A stretch of 64,000 nt of DNA from an uncultured Cyclobacteriaceae bacterium. Lineage in GTDB: Bacteria; Bacteroidota; Bacteroidia; Cytophagales; Cyclobacteriaceae. The position numbers were made by a program, and so were the translations under genes. Shown here in pieces: positions 9,203 to 17,893 of this stretch. Below the pieces are notes generated by a model. The model saw nothing but the letters and a program-made list of their open reading frames with translations. It searched no databases and was not told where the DNA came from. The stretch is from contig CALSPM010000001.1 of assembly GCA_943788235.1 (NCBI GenBank), positions 62,001-126,000 on the forward strand. Reading direction: 5' to 3'. Every line of letters starts with the position of its first letter. Position 1 is the stretch's first letter.

Positions 9203-10372
9203 ATGACACAAGAACATCTATTCATTGATCATTTCAAATATAGTTTCAGCCAAAATAATCTGATCAAGCTGATCCTTTCTAAAAAAAGGGTAAAAACTAC
9301 AGTGATCAAAATGGTGACAATCAGGCCCGTTCAGCTCAAAGGTGAATTACGGTTATCCATGGTGACCAGTAACATGCACAATGATGTGACCAAAAATTTC
9401 ACCTTGGAAGAAAGTGTCCTTCAAATTTCAAATTTGCTCAAGGAAGATTTTTATCAAGCTGATTTATTTACGCTAGAAAAAGATTGGTACTTACTTTATT
9501 ATCGGAGTGGAAAATTCAAATTAAAAAGTAAACCAGCCACTTTACATGTAGTTGATGTGACCCATGATCATATCAAAAAGCGCATTTTAAATCCCATAGG
9601 TAATATTTATTTAGAGCAGCTAGGAATAACAACAACGGATGGTGTCGTCAAAAAAGACAAACAGGACAAGTACCGTCAGATCAATAAATACATAGAAACT
9701 ATAGAAGTCATCTTAAGTTCAGTCCATCTTCCTGAATCCTTTACTGTGGTAGATATGGGAGCAGGGAAAGGATACTTGACTTTTGCATTGTATGATTATC
9801 TGCATACTAAGTTAAAAAAGAAGCCTAAGGTATTAGGTATTGAATTGAGATCAGAACTTGTTGAAAAATGTAATGCTATCGTTGGAAAAGCAAAATTCGA
9901 TCATTTAAGTTTTGAGCAGGGTACGATCAAAGATATCGTCCTTCCAAAAATAGATGTACTGATGGCCCTTCATGCCTGTGATATCGCAACGGATGATGCT
10001 ATTGCGAGAGGGATTAAGGACCAGGCAAAAGTCATCCTTGCCGCACCCTGCTGCCACAAACAAATCCGCAATAGCATGAAAAACCAAGGATCTTTGGCTG
10101 CGCTGACCAAATTTGGAATCATGGAAGCGCGGCAAGCAGAAATATTGACGGATACCATTCGAGCACTTATATTGGAGTCCTATGGTTATAAAACAAAAGT
10201 TTTTGAATTTATAGCAACTGATCACACGCCCAAAAATATTTTAATTGCTGCGGTGAAAACAAAAGAAATAGGGGTCCCCGATCCCATTATTAAAGAACAA
10301 ATTACGACACTTAAAGATATCTTTGGCATCTCTTTTCATGAGTTGGAGCGGTTGATGGAAATTAAGAATTAA
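9203..10372 (+). CDS. SAM-dependent methyltransferase (Methyltransf_32/GSTCD-like)
   Basis: A class I SAM methyltransferase. The SAM-binding loop is VVDMGAGKGYLTFALYDYL (about residues 181-199), followed by an acidic ribose-binding strand VLGIELR. The later segment ALHACDIATDDA and APCCHKQIR are signatures of the PF13679 group, related to the C-terminal domain of eukaryotic GSTCD. About 170 N-terminal residues precede the catalytic domain and are not recognised. The target molecule is unknown; relatives are usually annotated only as methyltransferases. There is no signal peptide, so it is cytoplasmic. Confidence 0.8.
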   Translation: MTQEHLFIDHFKYSFSQNNLIKLILSKKRVKTTVIKMVTIRPVQLKGELRLSMVTSNMHNDVTKNFTLEESVLQISNLLKEDFYQADLFTLEKDWYLLYYRSGKFKLKSKPATLHVVDVTHDHIKKRILNPIGNIYLEQLGITTTDGVVKKDKQDKYRQINKYIETIEVILSSVHLPESFTVVDMGAGKGYLTFALYDYLHTKLKKKPKVLGIELRSELVEKCNAIVGKAKFDHLSFEQGTIKDIVLPKIDVLMALHACDIATDDAIARGIKDQAKVILAAPCCHKQIRNSMKNQGSLAALTKFGIMEARQAEILTDTIRALILESYGYKTKVFEFIATDHTPKNILIAAVKTKEIGVPDPIIKEQITTLKDIFGISFHELERLMEIKN

Positions 10373-10564
10373 ACATTGATGGGATTTGGAAATAATAGAA
10401 TAAACGAAGTGATGTCTTGACTTTATGGTTAATATTGAAAACTAGGCATAAAGTTTTTTTAAAAAATATTAATAATAAATCTTTTTATATTACAATAATA
10501 CTTTTAGAGTAGGTATGTTGGCATACTTATTGATCAATTGTTATTTAAACTAAAAGATTTCACG

Positions 10565-11878
10565 ATGAAACGTATTGCATCACTATTGTATATTGTCATT
10601 ATTACTTTCAGCTTCATCTTCTCAGGATGTGAGTTAATGAATGGAACAGAAACGGCTGATGTGGCCTATTTTAAACCCATTTTTGCCACGGTTGAAGAGC
10701 TGACCATGGACATCTCTATAAATCCTCCTTTGGACTATGCCCAATCTGGAAAAGTGATTACTTATGGTGATTATGTATTTGTAAATAGTCCAAATAAGGG
10801 CATTCATATTGTTGACAATACCGATCCGGGCAACCCCATCAATAAATCCTTTATTTCACTGCCTGGTAACATAGATATGGCCATTGTAGATGATCATATA
10901 TATGCTGATATGTTCTCAGCACTTGTAGTGTTGGATATCAGTAATATAGATGAACCTATTCTTTTGGAAGATTATACGGTAGAGGATGTGTTCTATTTTG
11001 ATCAATATTGGAATTATCCCTCTTGGGAAGAGCTGGAAGCTTATGAGTATGATCGTGTAGGATATGAAAATTTAGATATGTCCCAAGGGATTGTGCTGGA
11101 TTGGGAGATAGAAATTAGGCAAGAGGAAGTAGAAAGTAGCGGCATGTATTACGAAGACTTTGCCGTGATGGATTCCCAAGAGATGTCAGTTGAAGATGGT
11201 GGCTCAAGACAAGTAAGCACGGCTGGTTCGATGACAAGATTTTTACCTATTGATCAATTTTTATATACCATCAGTTTTAATGAATTGGTTTTATTTGAAT
11301 TGACCTCAAGTCATCAACCCCAACGTTGGGGGAAATTAGATACCGAGACTTGGGCAGAAACGCTATTTAGATTGAATGACATTTTATATGTGGGGTCTAC
11401 CAACGGAATGTTGATGTATGATGTAACTGATGCAGGTAATCCAAGTTATATCAATAGGATTGAGCATTTTAGGAGTTGTGATCCAGTGGTGGCAGACGAA
11501 GCATATGCTTATGTGACGTTAAGGGGAGGAACCAATTGTTGGACAGATTTGAATGAATTACAGATCATTGATATTCAGGATTCACAGGACTTAAGTGTTG
11601 TAGGTAGACATATCTTGTACAATCCTCACGGACTTGCAGTGATAGGAGATCACTTGATTGTGTGTGATGGAACAGCAGGAGTGAAGGTAGTAGACATCGC
11701 AGACCGCACGGCGCCCAAGATTCTAGGGACCTATCCTATTGATTTTGCTTATGATGTGATCGTGAGTCATCCCACGGCTTTAGTAGTTGGAGAACAGGTG
11801 ATGTATCAATATGATATTTCTAACTTACCTGAGTTGGTAAAAATCAGCGAGTTTGATATCCTGGGAAATTCCAATTAA
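10565..11878 (+). CDS. LVIVD-repeat beta-propeller lipoprotein
   Basis: A secreted lipoprotein: MKRIASLLYIVIITFSFIFSGC is a signal with its lipobox cysteine at residue 22. The frame runs back to 10538, but the ATG at 10565 places the signal at the N-terminus. The body repeats short strands such as KGIHIVDNTDPGNP, LVVLDISNIDEP, LLMYDVTDAGNP and VKVVDIADRTAPK, the LVIVD repeat that builds a propeller. An acidic linker rich in Glu and Tyr (about residues 145-215) interrupts the blades. Function unknown; such proteins are common on the surface of Bacteroidota. A 192-base gap before it holds no gene. Confidence 0.8.
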   Translation: MKRIASLLYIVIITFSFIFSGCELMNGTETADVAYFKPIFATVEELTMDISINPPLDYAQSGKVITYGDYVFVNSPNKGIHIVDNTDPGNPINKSFISLPGNIDMAIVDDHIYADMFSALVVLDISNIDEPILLEDYTVEDVFYFDQYWNYPSWEELEAYEYDRVGYENLDMSQGIVLDWEIEIRQEEVESSGMYYEDFAVMDSQEMSVEDGGSRQVSTAGSMTRFLPIDQFLYTISFNELVLFELTSSHQPQRWGKLDTETWAETLFRLNDILYVGSTNGMLMYDVTDAGNPSYINRIEHFRSCDPVVADEAYAYVTLRGGTNCWTDLNELQIIDIQDSQDLSVVGRHILYNPHGLAVIGDHLIVCDGTAGVKVVDIADRTAPKILGTYPIDFAYDVIVSHPTALVVGEQVMYQYDISNLPELVKISEFDILGNSN

Positions 11879-11919
11879 TAATTGGAGAGGGGCGCATTTA
11901 TTTTCAGCTTTTTTGAGGA

Positions 11920-12300
11920 CTATTCTATGTTTTGATCATCATCATCAGGATAAGGAATAAATGTAAAGTTTGTGAAATCAGGATGTAAGACGAAGAGACA
12001 ACAGAATTCATCCGGATTTTTGTAAACCGCCATGAAATCTTTCATATTTTCGATCAGCTTACGTTCCACAAATTCTTCAGCAAAAGAGGCATGATAGGTC
12101 CACTCATTGCCCATTTGATTTTTTTCATAGAGTAGGGAACCCAAAGGAATGGACTCTTGAGAGGTCACAAAAACAGGAAATTTAGAAAAATCTCTTTTTC
12201 TGATTTGATAGCTAGCTTCCTTTAAATGGTCGGATACCTTGATAAAATCAGAGGATATTTTACCTAAAAATTTAGGACTGAGCTCGGGGTCGTTATGCAT
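11920..12300 (-). CDS. Conserved-looking hypothetical protein downstream of rlmD
   Basis: A 126-residue soluble protein that I do not recognise. It starts with ATG one base after the stop codon of rlmD on the same strand, so the two are almost certainly co-transcribed and probably translationally coupled. It has no signal peptide or membrane segment; it is rich in Phe and acidic residues and ends in a Asp run (PYPDDDDQNIE). An SxxPLGSLLYEKNQ segment and a FCCLFVLHPDF strand look like a compact alpha/beta domain. No function is proposed. Confidence 0.65.
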   Translation of the reverse strand: MHNDPELSPKFLGKISSDFIKVSDHLKEASYQIRKRDFSKFPVFVTSQESIPLGSLLYEKNQMGNEWTYHASFAEEFVERKLIENMKDFMAVYKNPDEFCCLFVLHPDFTNFTFIPYPDDDDQNIE

Positions 12301-12301
12301 A

Positions 12302-13696
12302 CTATTTTGATTTTAATAATACAATATTTTCAATGTGTTGCGTATGTGGAAACATATCCACCGGTTGGGTTTTAATCACTTCATAATGATCCTTCATAAG
12401 CTCCATATCGCGTGCCTGTGTAGCCGGATTACAGCTGACATAAATGATGCGATCAGGGTTCAATTGATTGAGTGCCTCGATGACATTTTGATGCATGCCC
12501 ATTCGGGGAGGATCCGTGATGACCAGGTCAGGACGTCCGTGTACTTTAATAAAAGAACCACTGAGCATATCTTTCATATCTCCAGCATAAAATTTGGTGT
12601 TATCAATTTGATTAAGTTTCGAGTTGAAATGTGCATCTTCAACGGCCTCAGGAACTGATTCTATACCTATGACCTTACGGCTATTTTTGGCAAGAAAGTT
12701 GGCGATCGTTCCGGTTCCTGAATAAAGGTCAAATACAAGTTCATTACCCTTAAGATCGGCAAATACGTTAATTTTTTTATAAAGCTCATAGGCTTGCTTG
12801 GGGTTGGTTTGAAAAAAGGACTTTGGACCAATTTTAAAGCGCAATTCACCCATTTTTTCGATGATAAAATCGTTGCCTGCATAGGTCAGGATGTTTTGAT
12901 CATAAATCGTTTCATTTTTTTTCAAATTCACCAAGTAGAGCAAGGAAGTTAACTGTGGGAACTGCTCTGCAAGAAATTGCATGACCTTTTTTATCTTCTC
13001 CTCATCGGCTTCTCCAAATTGGACGATGACCATCGTCTCTTCCGTAGTGGTCGTTCGAATAATGAGATTTCTTAGCAAGCCTTGTTGTTTTTTGATATCG
13101 TAAAAAGTGAAGCCCTCAGTATCTGCAAAATTTTTGAGTGCCAACCTGATTTCATTCGATGGATTAGGCTGCAAATGACATTGATTGATGTCCAATATTT
13201 TATCAAACATTCTTGGAATATGGAAGCCCAAAGCATTTTTATTGATGGATCCATCTGTTTGAATCTCTTCCTGGGTCAGCCATCTTTTATTAGAGAAGGT
13301 ATACTCTAATTTATTACGATAATAATCCGTTTTGGCTGATCCCATGATAGGTTCGGCTTCCGGCAGTTCCATTTTGCTTATTTTCTTGAGATTTTCCCTC
13401 ACATGTTCGGCTTTAAATGTTAACTGTGCAGGGTAGTTAAGATGTTGCCATTTACATCCACCACATCCACCGAAATGTTCACAAAAAGGGTCGGTTCTGT
13501 CGGGAGATTTTTTATGGAAAAATACAGGAGATCCAATCAGAATTTTTTTTTCTTTGCCTACGATCTTGACATCTATGACATCTCCTGGCGCCCCTTGATT
13601 CACAAAAATGACCAAATCATCTTTTCGACCGACTGCTTTCCCCGTGGAAGAAATACCTGTGATTTCTAGTTTCTCAATAATCTCTACTTTCCTCAT
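12302..13696 (-). CDS. rlmD: 23S rRNA (uracil-5-)-methyltransferase RlmD/RumA family
   Basis: Methylates a uridine at carbon 5 in 23S rRNA using SAM. An N-terminal TRAM domain (GRKDDLVIFVNQGAPGDVI) is followed by the iron-sulfur cluster cysteines CEHFGGCGGC, the SAM loop DLYSGTGTIANFLA, the ITDPPRMGMH segment and the catalytic cysteine in YVSCNPATQARD. The ATG at 13696 gives MRKVEIIEKLEI; the longer frame from a TTG at 13705 adds only three residues. At 464 residues it has normal length. RlmD and TrmA-like paralogues are hard to separate, but the 4Fe-4S motif favours the RlmD group. Confidence 0.9.
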   Translation of the reverse strand: MRKVEIIEKLEITGISSTGKAVGRKDDLVIFVNQGAPGDVIDVKIVGKEKKILIGSPVFFHKKSPDRTDPFCEHFGGCGGCKWQHLNYPAQLTFKAEHVRENLKKISKMELPEAEPIMGSAKTDYYRNKLEYTFSNKRWLTQEEIQTDGSINKNALGFHIPRMFDKILDINQCHLQPNPSNEIRLALKNFADTEGFTFYDIKKQQGLLRNLIIRTTTTEETMVIVQFGEADEEKIKKVMQFLAEQFPQLTSLLYLVNLKKNETIYDQNILTYAGNDFIIEKMGELRFKIGPKSFFQTNPKQAYELYKKINVFADLKGNELVFDLYSGTGTIANFLAKNSRKVIGIESVPEAVEDAHFNSKLNQIDNTKFYAGDMKDMLSGSFIKVHGRPDLVITDPPRMGMHQNVIEALNQLNPDRIIYVSCNPATQARDMELMKDHYEVIKTQPVDMFPHTQHIENIVLLKSK

Positions 13697-13788
13697 GTTG
13701 GGCAAAAGTAATAATTGTGATGGATTACTGTTCTAATGTTTGCTCATTCTTGGGATCTAAGTTAGATTAGCTGCCTTTACTTCTAAGT

Positions 13789-16350
13789 ATGAAAAATCTT
13801 TTTTCTTTCATTATTATTTTTTTGACAGTCCCTGGTATGGCTTACCATATAGTGGGAGGTGAGATTGAATTTGAGACGGTATCGGCAGGTGAATATCGGA
13901 TCAATTTAGTTCAGTATTTTGATCGATTTCAAACAGATAATCCCAATCCAGAAAGTCAAGTTCGGGTATATATTTTCAGAAATTCAGATGGGGCAGAAAT
14001 GTCCAATCATATATTGAATTTAGAGGCTGAATTCCTAGTAAATTATACAAATCCAGAATGTTCTTGGGAGCAATTGATTACCTCAAGAATAATTTGGAGT
14101 GGGGCGGTGACTTTAAATCCTGAAGATTATGCTGATGCTGGAGGTTATTCCCTTGTTTGGGAGCGTTGCTGTAGGAATGCAGGAATTAAAAACATTATAA
14201 ATCCTGGGGGGACAGGTATGAAATATGTGACTGAAATACCTCCATTGTGGAGTACAGATAACGAAATATTTATCAATTCTTCACCACAGTTGTTTGCCCC
14301 TTTGGGAGATTATGCTTGTATCAATCAATTGTATTATACAGAATTTACAGGAACAGATCCCGATGGAGATTCTTTGGTTTATTCACTGGCCACGCCTTTG
14401 AATTCATCTTCCGCGGTCGCCTTGCCTATTCCCCAGCCCGCACCCCATCCGCTGGTATTTTTTGCGGAGGGCTATGATTTAGATCATATGATTACAGGAG
14501 ATCCCAGCCTTTCTATAAGCGACCGTGGGTTATTACGTGTGAATCCAAGTGTATCCGGATTGTATTTGTTTTCTGTGGTAGTTGAGGAATACAGAGTAGG
14601 GTTAAAAATAGGTCGGGTACAACGGGATTTTCAACTGCTTGTAAGATCTGAAGGTTGTGATCCTCCTGATCCTCCGATAGTGGGGGTTCAAATTTCTGAT
14701 AATGAAAATTTTATTCCAGAGACAGAGGTATTGTATTATAGCCTATCGGATGATAAATGTTTTGACTTTATTGTGAGAAACATCAGTCCTGGAGAAACCA
14801 TCAGTTTAAGGGCGGAAGGTGTTAATTTCGAGGAAGAGGTAAATGATATTTTTGAATTTAATATCTATGAAAATGTTGAATCTGATTCATTGATCATTGA
14901 GGTTTGTGCGCCGGGTTGTCCACCGCTTACCAATATACCTTTCATTGTCGATTTAATCGCCGGAGATGATGCTTGTCCGTTACCTCAACTAGATACTTTA
15001 CGCTTGAGCATACAGGTGGAGCCCCCACCCAATACTTTCCCCACCTATGAGGTCACGTATGTCGATACACTCATTTCAGAAGGTGAGCGTATAGAATTCC
15101 CCATCCTTGCCCGTGATGAAGACCTGGATGATTTGAGTATAGATTATTTCATAACAGGGATTGCAGATCCTAGTATTTATGGATTTTCGTTGGAAAAAAT
15201 AGATCGTTCTGCAGGTAATTTAGGGGCGATTTTGGTTTGGGATACGCAATGTGGTGTATATGATTTCTCAATGAGACAGCAGTTTGATGTTTTTGTAAGG
15301 GTAGAAGATGCCGATACCTGTCAAAATTCAAACCTTAATTTTGCTCAATATGATCTATCTCTAGATCTTCCTTCCAATACCGTGCCGATCATATCTATTC
15401 CAAGCTATCCAGATTTTGAGGTAACCATTGAGCCTAGGGAAATCCTAGATTTTACCATTTTCAGTGAAGATGAAGATGGAGATCTTATCAGCTTACGTTT
15501 GGATGGGGTTGGGTTTGATCCTAATGCTATAGGTGTAGATTTTCAAGAAAGGCCAGTTGAAAGTAGTACTCAAGCTGATTTTAGTTGGACGGCTGACTGT
15601 ACTTATTTGTCTACCTCCGGTGTAGATCGGTTTGAGTTCTTTTTTTTGGCTGAAGATGAAGATAAATGCAATTTTACCAATACGGATACGGTGAGGTTTG
15701 TGGTCAACGTAGTTACACCAGTGAATCAAAGTCCGGTTATTGATCGATTTGAACCCATTGAATTAGAGGTAAATGAAGTCTATAGTCTACAGATTGAGGC
15801 ATTTGATTTAGACACGGAGGATAGCATCAGGTTGGGCTTTTCTGAAGCGTTTAGAAGGCCCAGTTCCCCGTCCTTACAGATGGAGACCCAAATGGGACAG
15901 GGTTCGGTAGCTACTACATTGTATTGGCAACCAGAATGTTCCCTACTGAGAAAGGGTGCTGCTTCAGCTTATGATTTAATTTTTATTGCCGAAGATGATA
16001 ATTGTCCACTGTCAGCATACGATACGACGAGAATACGCTTTGAAATAGTAGAAACTAGGGATAGATTTGAAGGTTTTTTACCTCCAAATGCTTTTTCTCC
16101 GAATGGAGATGGATTTAATGATGTATTCAGCTTATCGGGCTATGATGATTCCAGTCAAAATTTGCCACCGGACAATTGTGAAGATGCTTTTGAGTACGTG
16201 GCCATCTACAATCGAGTAGGCGTTCAGGTATTTTTTAGTAAAGAACGATCCTTTGTTTGGGAGGGCAAGGGAGCACCCGCGGGGGTATATTATTATCTTT
16301 TAAACTTTTCAAAAACCGATTATAACGGCTATTTAACGCTACTCAAATAA
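13789..16350 (+). CDS. Large surface protein with gliding-motility type (T9SS type B) C-terminal domain
   Basis: An 853-residue exported protein. The N-terminus is a Sec signal (LFSFIIIFLTVPGMA). The middle is made of repeated cadherin/Ig-like modules with acidic calcium-type loops (GTDPDGDSLVYSL, EDEDGDLISLRL, DLDTEDSIRLG). The C-terminus is a classic CHU_C/gliding-motility-associated sorting domain: PNAFSPNGDGFNDVF, then YNRVGVQVF and APAGVYYYLLNF. That domain directs export by the type IX system and attachment to the cell surface. It likely serves in adhesion or gliding. Its end overlaps the opposite-strand gene by 8 bases. Confidence 0.88.
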   Translation: MKNLFSFIIIFLTVPGMAYHIVGGEIEFETVSAGEYRINLVQYFDRFQTDNPNPESQVRVYIFRNSDGAEMSNHILNLEAEFLVNYTNPECSWEQLITSRIIWSGAVTLNPEDYADAGGYSLVWERCCRNAGIKNIINPGGTGMKYVTEIPPLWSTDNEIFINSSPQLFAPLGDYACINQLYYTEFTGTDPDGDSLVYSLATPLNSSSAVALPIPQPAPHPLVFFAEGYDLDHMITGDPSLSISDRGLLRVNPSVSGLYLFSVVVEEYRVGLKIGRVQRDFQLLVRSEGCDPPDPPIVGVQISDNENFIPETEVLYYSLSDDKCFDFIVRNISPGETISLRAEGVNFEEEVNDIFEFNIYENVESDSLIIEVCAPGCPPLTNIPFIVDLIAGDDACPLPQLDTLRLSIQVEPPPNTFPTYEVTYVDTLISEGERIEFPILARDEDLDDLSIDYFITGIADPSIYGFSLEKIDRSAGNLGAILVWDTQCGVYDFSMRQQFDVFVRVEDADTCQNSNLNFAQYDLSLDLPSNTVPIISIPSYPDFEVTIEPREILDFTIFSEDEDGDLISLRLDGVGFDPNAIGVDFQERPVESSTQADFSWTADCTYLSTSGVDRFEFFFLAEDEDKCNFTNTDTVRFVVNVVTPVNQSPVIDRFEPIELEVNEVYSLQIEAFDLDTEDSIRLGFSEAFRRPSSPSLQMETQMGQGSVATTLYWQPECSLLRKGAASAYDLIFIAEDDNCPLSAYDTTRIRFEIVETRDRFEGFLPPNAFSPNGDGFNDVFSLSGYDDSSQNLPPDNCEDAFEYVAIYNRVGVQVFFSKERSFVWEGKGAPAGVYYYLLNFSKTDYNGYLTLLK

Positions 16351-17050
16351 ACAATAGTTTTTTAGTTTTGATAAAAACCTCTTGATCATACCATAAAATT
16401 TTCACCCATGTCTCATGTCTACTTAATACCTCAATGAGGTGACCTTTTTCAATAATCTCTACCGGTTCAGCACCCGCGGAAGGTGCGGACATGAGGATGA
16501 CGTTGTCAGAGTTGATGATGGCTCGGTCATATTCAAATAAATAGTTGACCGAAAGGCCGATGATAAAAATCAAACCTATTTGGACATAAATGATGGGTCT
16601 AAAAGCTTTCATTGCTCGTTTTTTCCGCAAGCTCAAAAAACTTAAAAGCAGTAAAATCGAACACAGGATCATTTCAATTTCAATTTTAAATTCAGTCAAT
16701 AAATTTCTAAAAAAGCCATAATCTGAATATTCATAACCCACCAAGTCCTTTTTCTCTGCAATATTTCTCATCTTATCTAATGCTTGTTCATTTGAAGTCA
16801 TCGAATAATAACTATTCAAATGAAAGAGTGCTTGAACATAGTCACCAAGCCCTTCGTCTATGTAAGCCATTTTTAATAAAAGGGCTGGACTTGCTTTTCC
16901 GGTTGCAGTTATCTCATCGAATATTGACTTTGATTCAGTGTATTTTTTTGATCTGAATAGAGAATCGGCCTTAAATAATTTCGGATCAGCGCTGCTGTCA
17001 AAGGCGGTCAAAATGGGAAATAATAAAAATAATAAAAACTTATGTTTCAT
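16343..17050 (-). CDS. TPR and SH3-like membrane protein (BatE-like)
   Basis: A 235-residue protein with a signal peptide (KFLLFLLFPILTAFDSSA), TPR-like helices in the first 110 residues (KYTESKSIFDEI, GDYVQALFHLNSYY), two close membrane segments (IEMILCSILLLLSFLSL and IIYVQIGLIFIIGLSV), and a C-terminal bacterial SH3 domain (VEIIEKGHLIEVL, WVKILWYDQEVFI). This order matches BatE-type proteins of Bacteroidota, which are linked to aerotolerance operons, but no other bat gene is near. The 3' end overlaps the T9SS cargo gene tail to tail by 8 bases. Confidence 0.75.
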   Translation of the reverse strand: MKHKFLLFLLFPILTAFDSSADPKLFKADSLFRSKKYTESKSIFDEITATGKASPALLLKMAYIDEGLGDYVQALFHLNSYYSMTSNEQALDKMRNIAEKKDLVGYEYSDYGFFRNLLTEFKIEIEMILCSILLLLSFLSLRKKRAMKAFRPIIYVQIGLIFIIGLSVNYLFEYDRAIINSDNVILMSAPSAGAEPVEIIEKGHLIEVLSRHETWVKILWYDQEVFIKTKKLLFI

Positions 17051-17146
17051 TTAGTTTGATTTTGTAGAGTGGCTGCATAGTTTTGCACCGCAAATTAATT
17101 AAAGTACTGGTCAAAAACCCAACATTTTTTTCTTTAAAATAGTTGC

Positions 17147-17219
17147 GATTCGTTAGCTCAGCTGGTAGAGCATCTCCCTTTTAAGGAGAGGGTCCTGGGT
17201 TCGAACCCCAGACGAATCA
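17147..17219 (+). tRNA. tRNA-Lys, anticodon TTT
   Basis: A complete cloverleaf: the 7-base acceptor arms GATTCGT (17147-17153) and ACGAATC (17212-17218) pair perfectly; the D-arm is GCTC...GAGC, the anticodon stem TCTCC/GGAGA closes a CTTTTAA loop with TTT at 17180-17182, and the T-arm is CTGGG TTCGAAC CCCAG. The discriminator base is A and CCA is not encoded. It is followed directly by a terminator. Confidence 0.98.
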
Positions 17220-17221
17220 CT

Positions 17222-17250
17222 AAAAAACCAAATTTAATTTGGTTTTTTTT
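17222..17250 (+). terminator. Rho-independent terminator of tRNA-Lys
   Basis: A perfect hairpin with arms around ACCAAAT (17227-17233) and ATTTGGT (17237-17243), extended by an A-run on the left and a run of eight T on the right, begins two bases after the tRNA. The symmetry means it could work in both directions. Confidence 0.85.
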
Positions 17251-17587
17251 TATTTCTTATATTTCTTTAAAAAAGCAGTGCCCCTTTAAGGAAGCCATGT
17301 ATCTTATCATGACTAGTTTATTGAAGTATTTTTATTTTCTCAGTTAATTTTAAAGTCAAAAACGCTCGTTTATTTACATCAGTAATTTTTTTGCTAACAA
17401 TTGATTTTTTGATCAATTAACCGATATTATTTTTTAAAAATATTTTTTTTTGGCAAAAGTCTAATGAGACGTAATTTTATGGATGTTTCGAATTTGTCAA
17501 AGTACCTGAGTTAGCGTTGAGCTGTAAGACTAAAATAATTAATTTTAAGTTTTATCACAGAGTAAAGGAAAAAGTATAATTTAGCTC

Positions 17588-17839
17588 ACAACTGTTGAAT
17601 TAAGCCTATCAAGGGGCAAGTTAAAAGGGAGTAGCATAAGAGGATGTGATAGAACTGCAAATGCTCTCGTCATGCAATCTTAATACAAAGATTGCATTCC
17701 TTGAAATGGCGAGAAAGTCCAAACAGCTGCAGAAAAAGAAATTTCAAGACTTCAGAATGTGCTGGCAGCTGCATGCATGGAACGAGACATTTTAAAAAAG
17801 GCCAAAAGTATCTTCTCTTCGAGCGATAGGAAAAATAAA
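17588..17839 (+). pseudogene. Decayed IS3-family transposase orfA fragment
   Basis: In one frame, 17705-17839 translates to EKEISRLQNVLAAA, then MERDILKKAKSIFSS and SDRKNK, which is the C-terminal leucine-zipper and end of IS3-type OrfA (the MERDILKKA phrase is highly characteristic). A second frame upstream (about 17588-17668) gives VELSLSRGKLKGSS, resembling the OrfA helix-turn-helix start. Stops and frame changes separate the two, and no orfB or terminal repeats were found, so it is a dead remnant. The fragment's frame continues without a stop into the following lipoprotein gene, which would mislead start prediction. A 10-base inverted repeat with 6-base loop lies inside it (17672-17697). 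The remaining bases of the 17251-17893 gap are AT-rich and show no other gene. Confidence 0.7.
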
Positions 17840-17893
17840 TGTCTATTATCTTCGATTAATAAAAAAAATGCTCCTTACCAAAGTATGATTATT

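Noticed and set aside
17640-17770. Phrase GAGAAAGTCC and nearby hairpin that recall RNase P RNA
   Set aside because: The flanking helices and the partner strand of P4 are absent, and the stretch is better explained as IS3 orfA coding remnant.
17759-17893. GTG 17759 as the true start of the cytochrome fusion gene
   Set aside because: The extension is transposase-derived and would bury the lipoprotein signal that begins at 17894.
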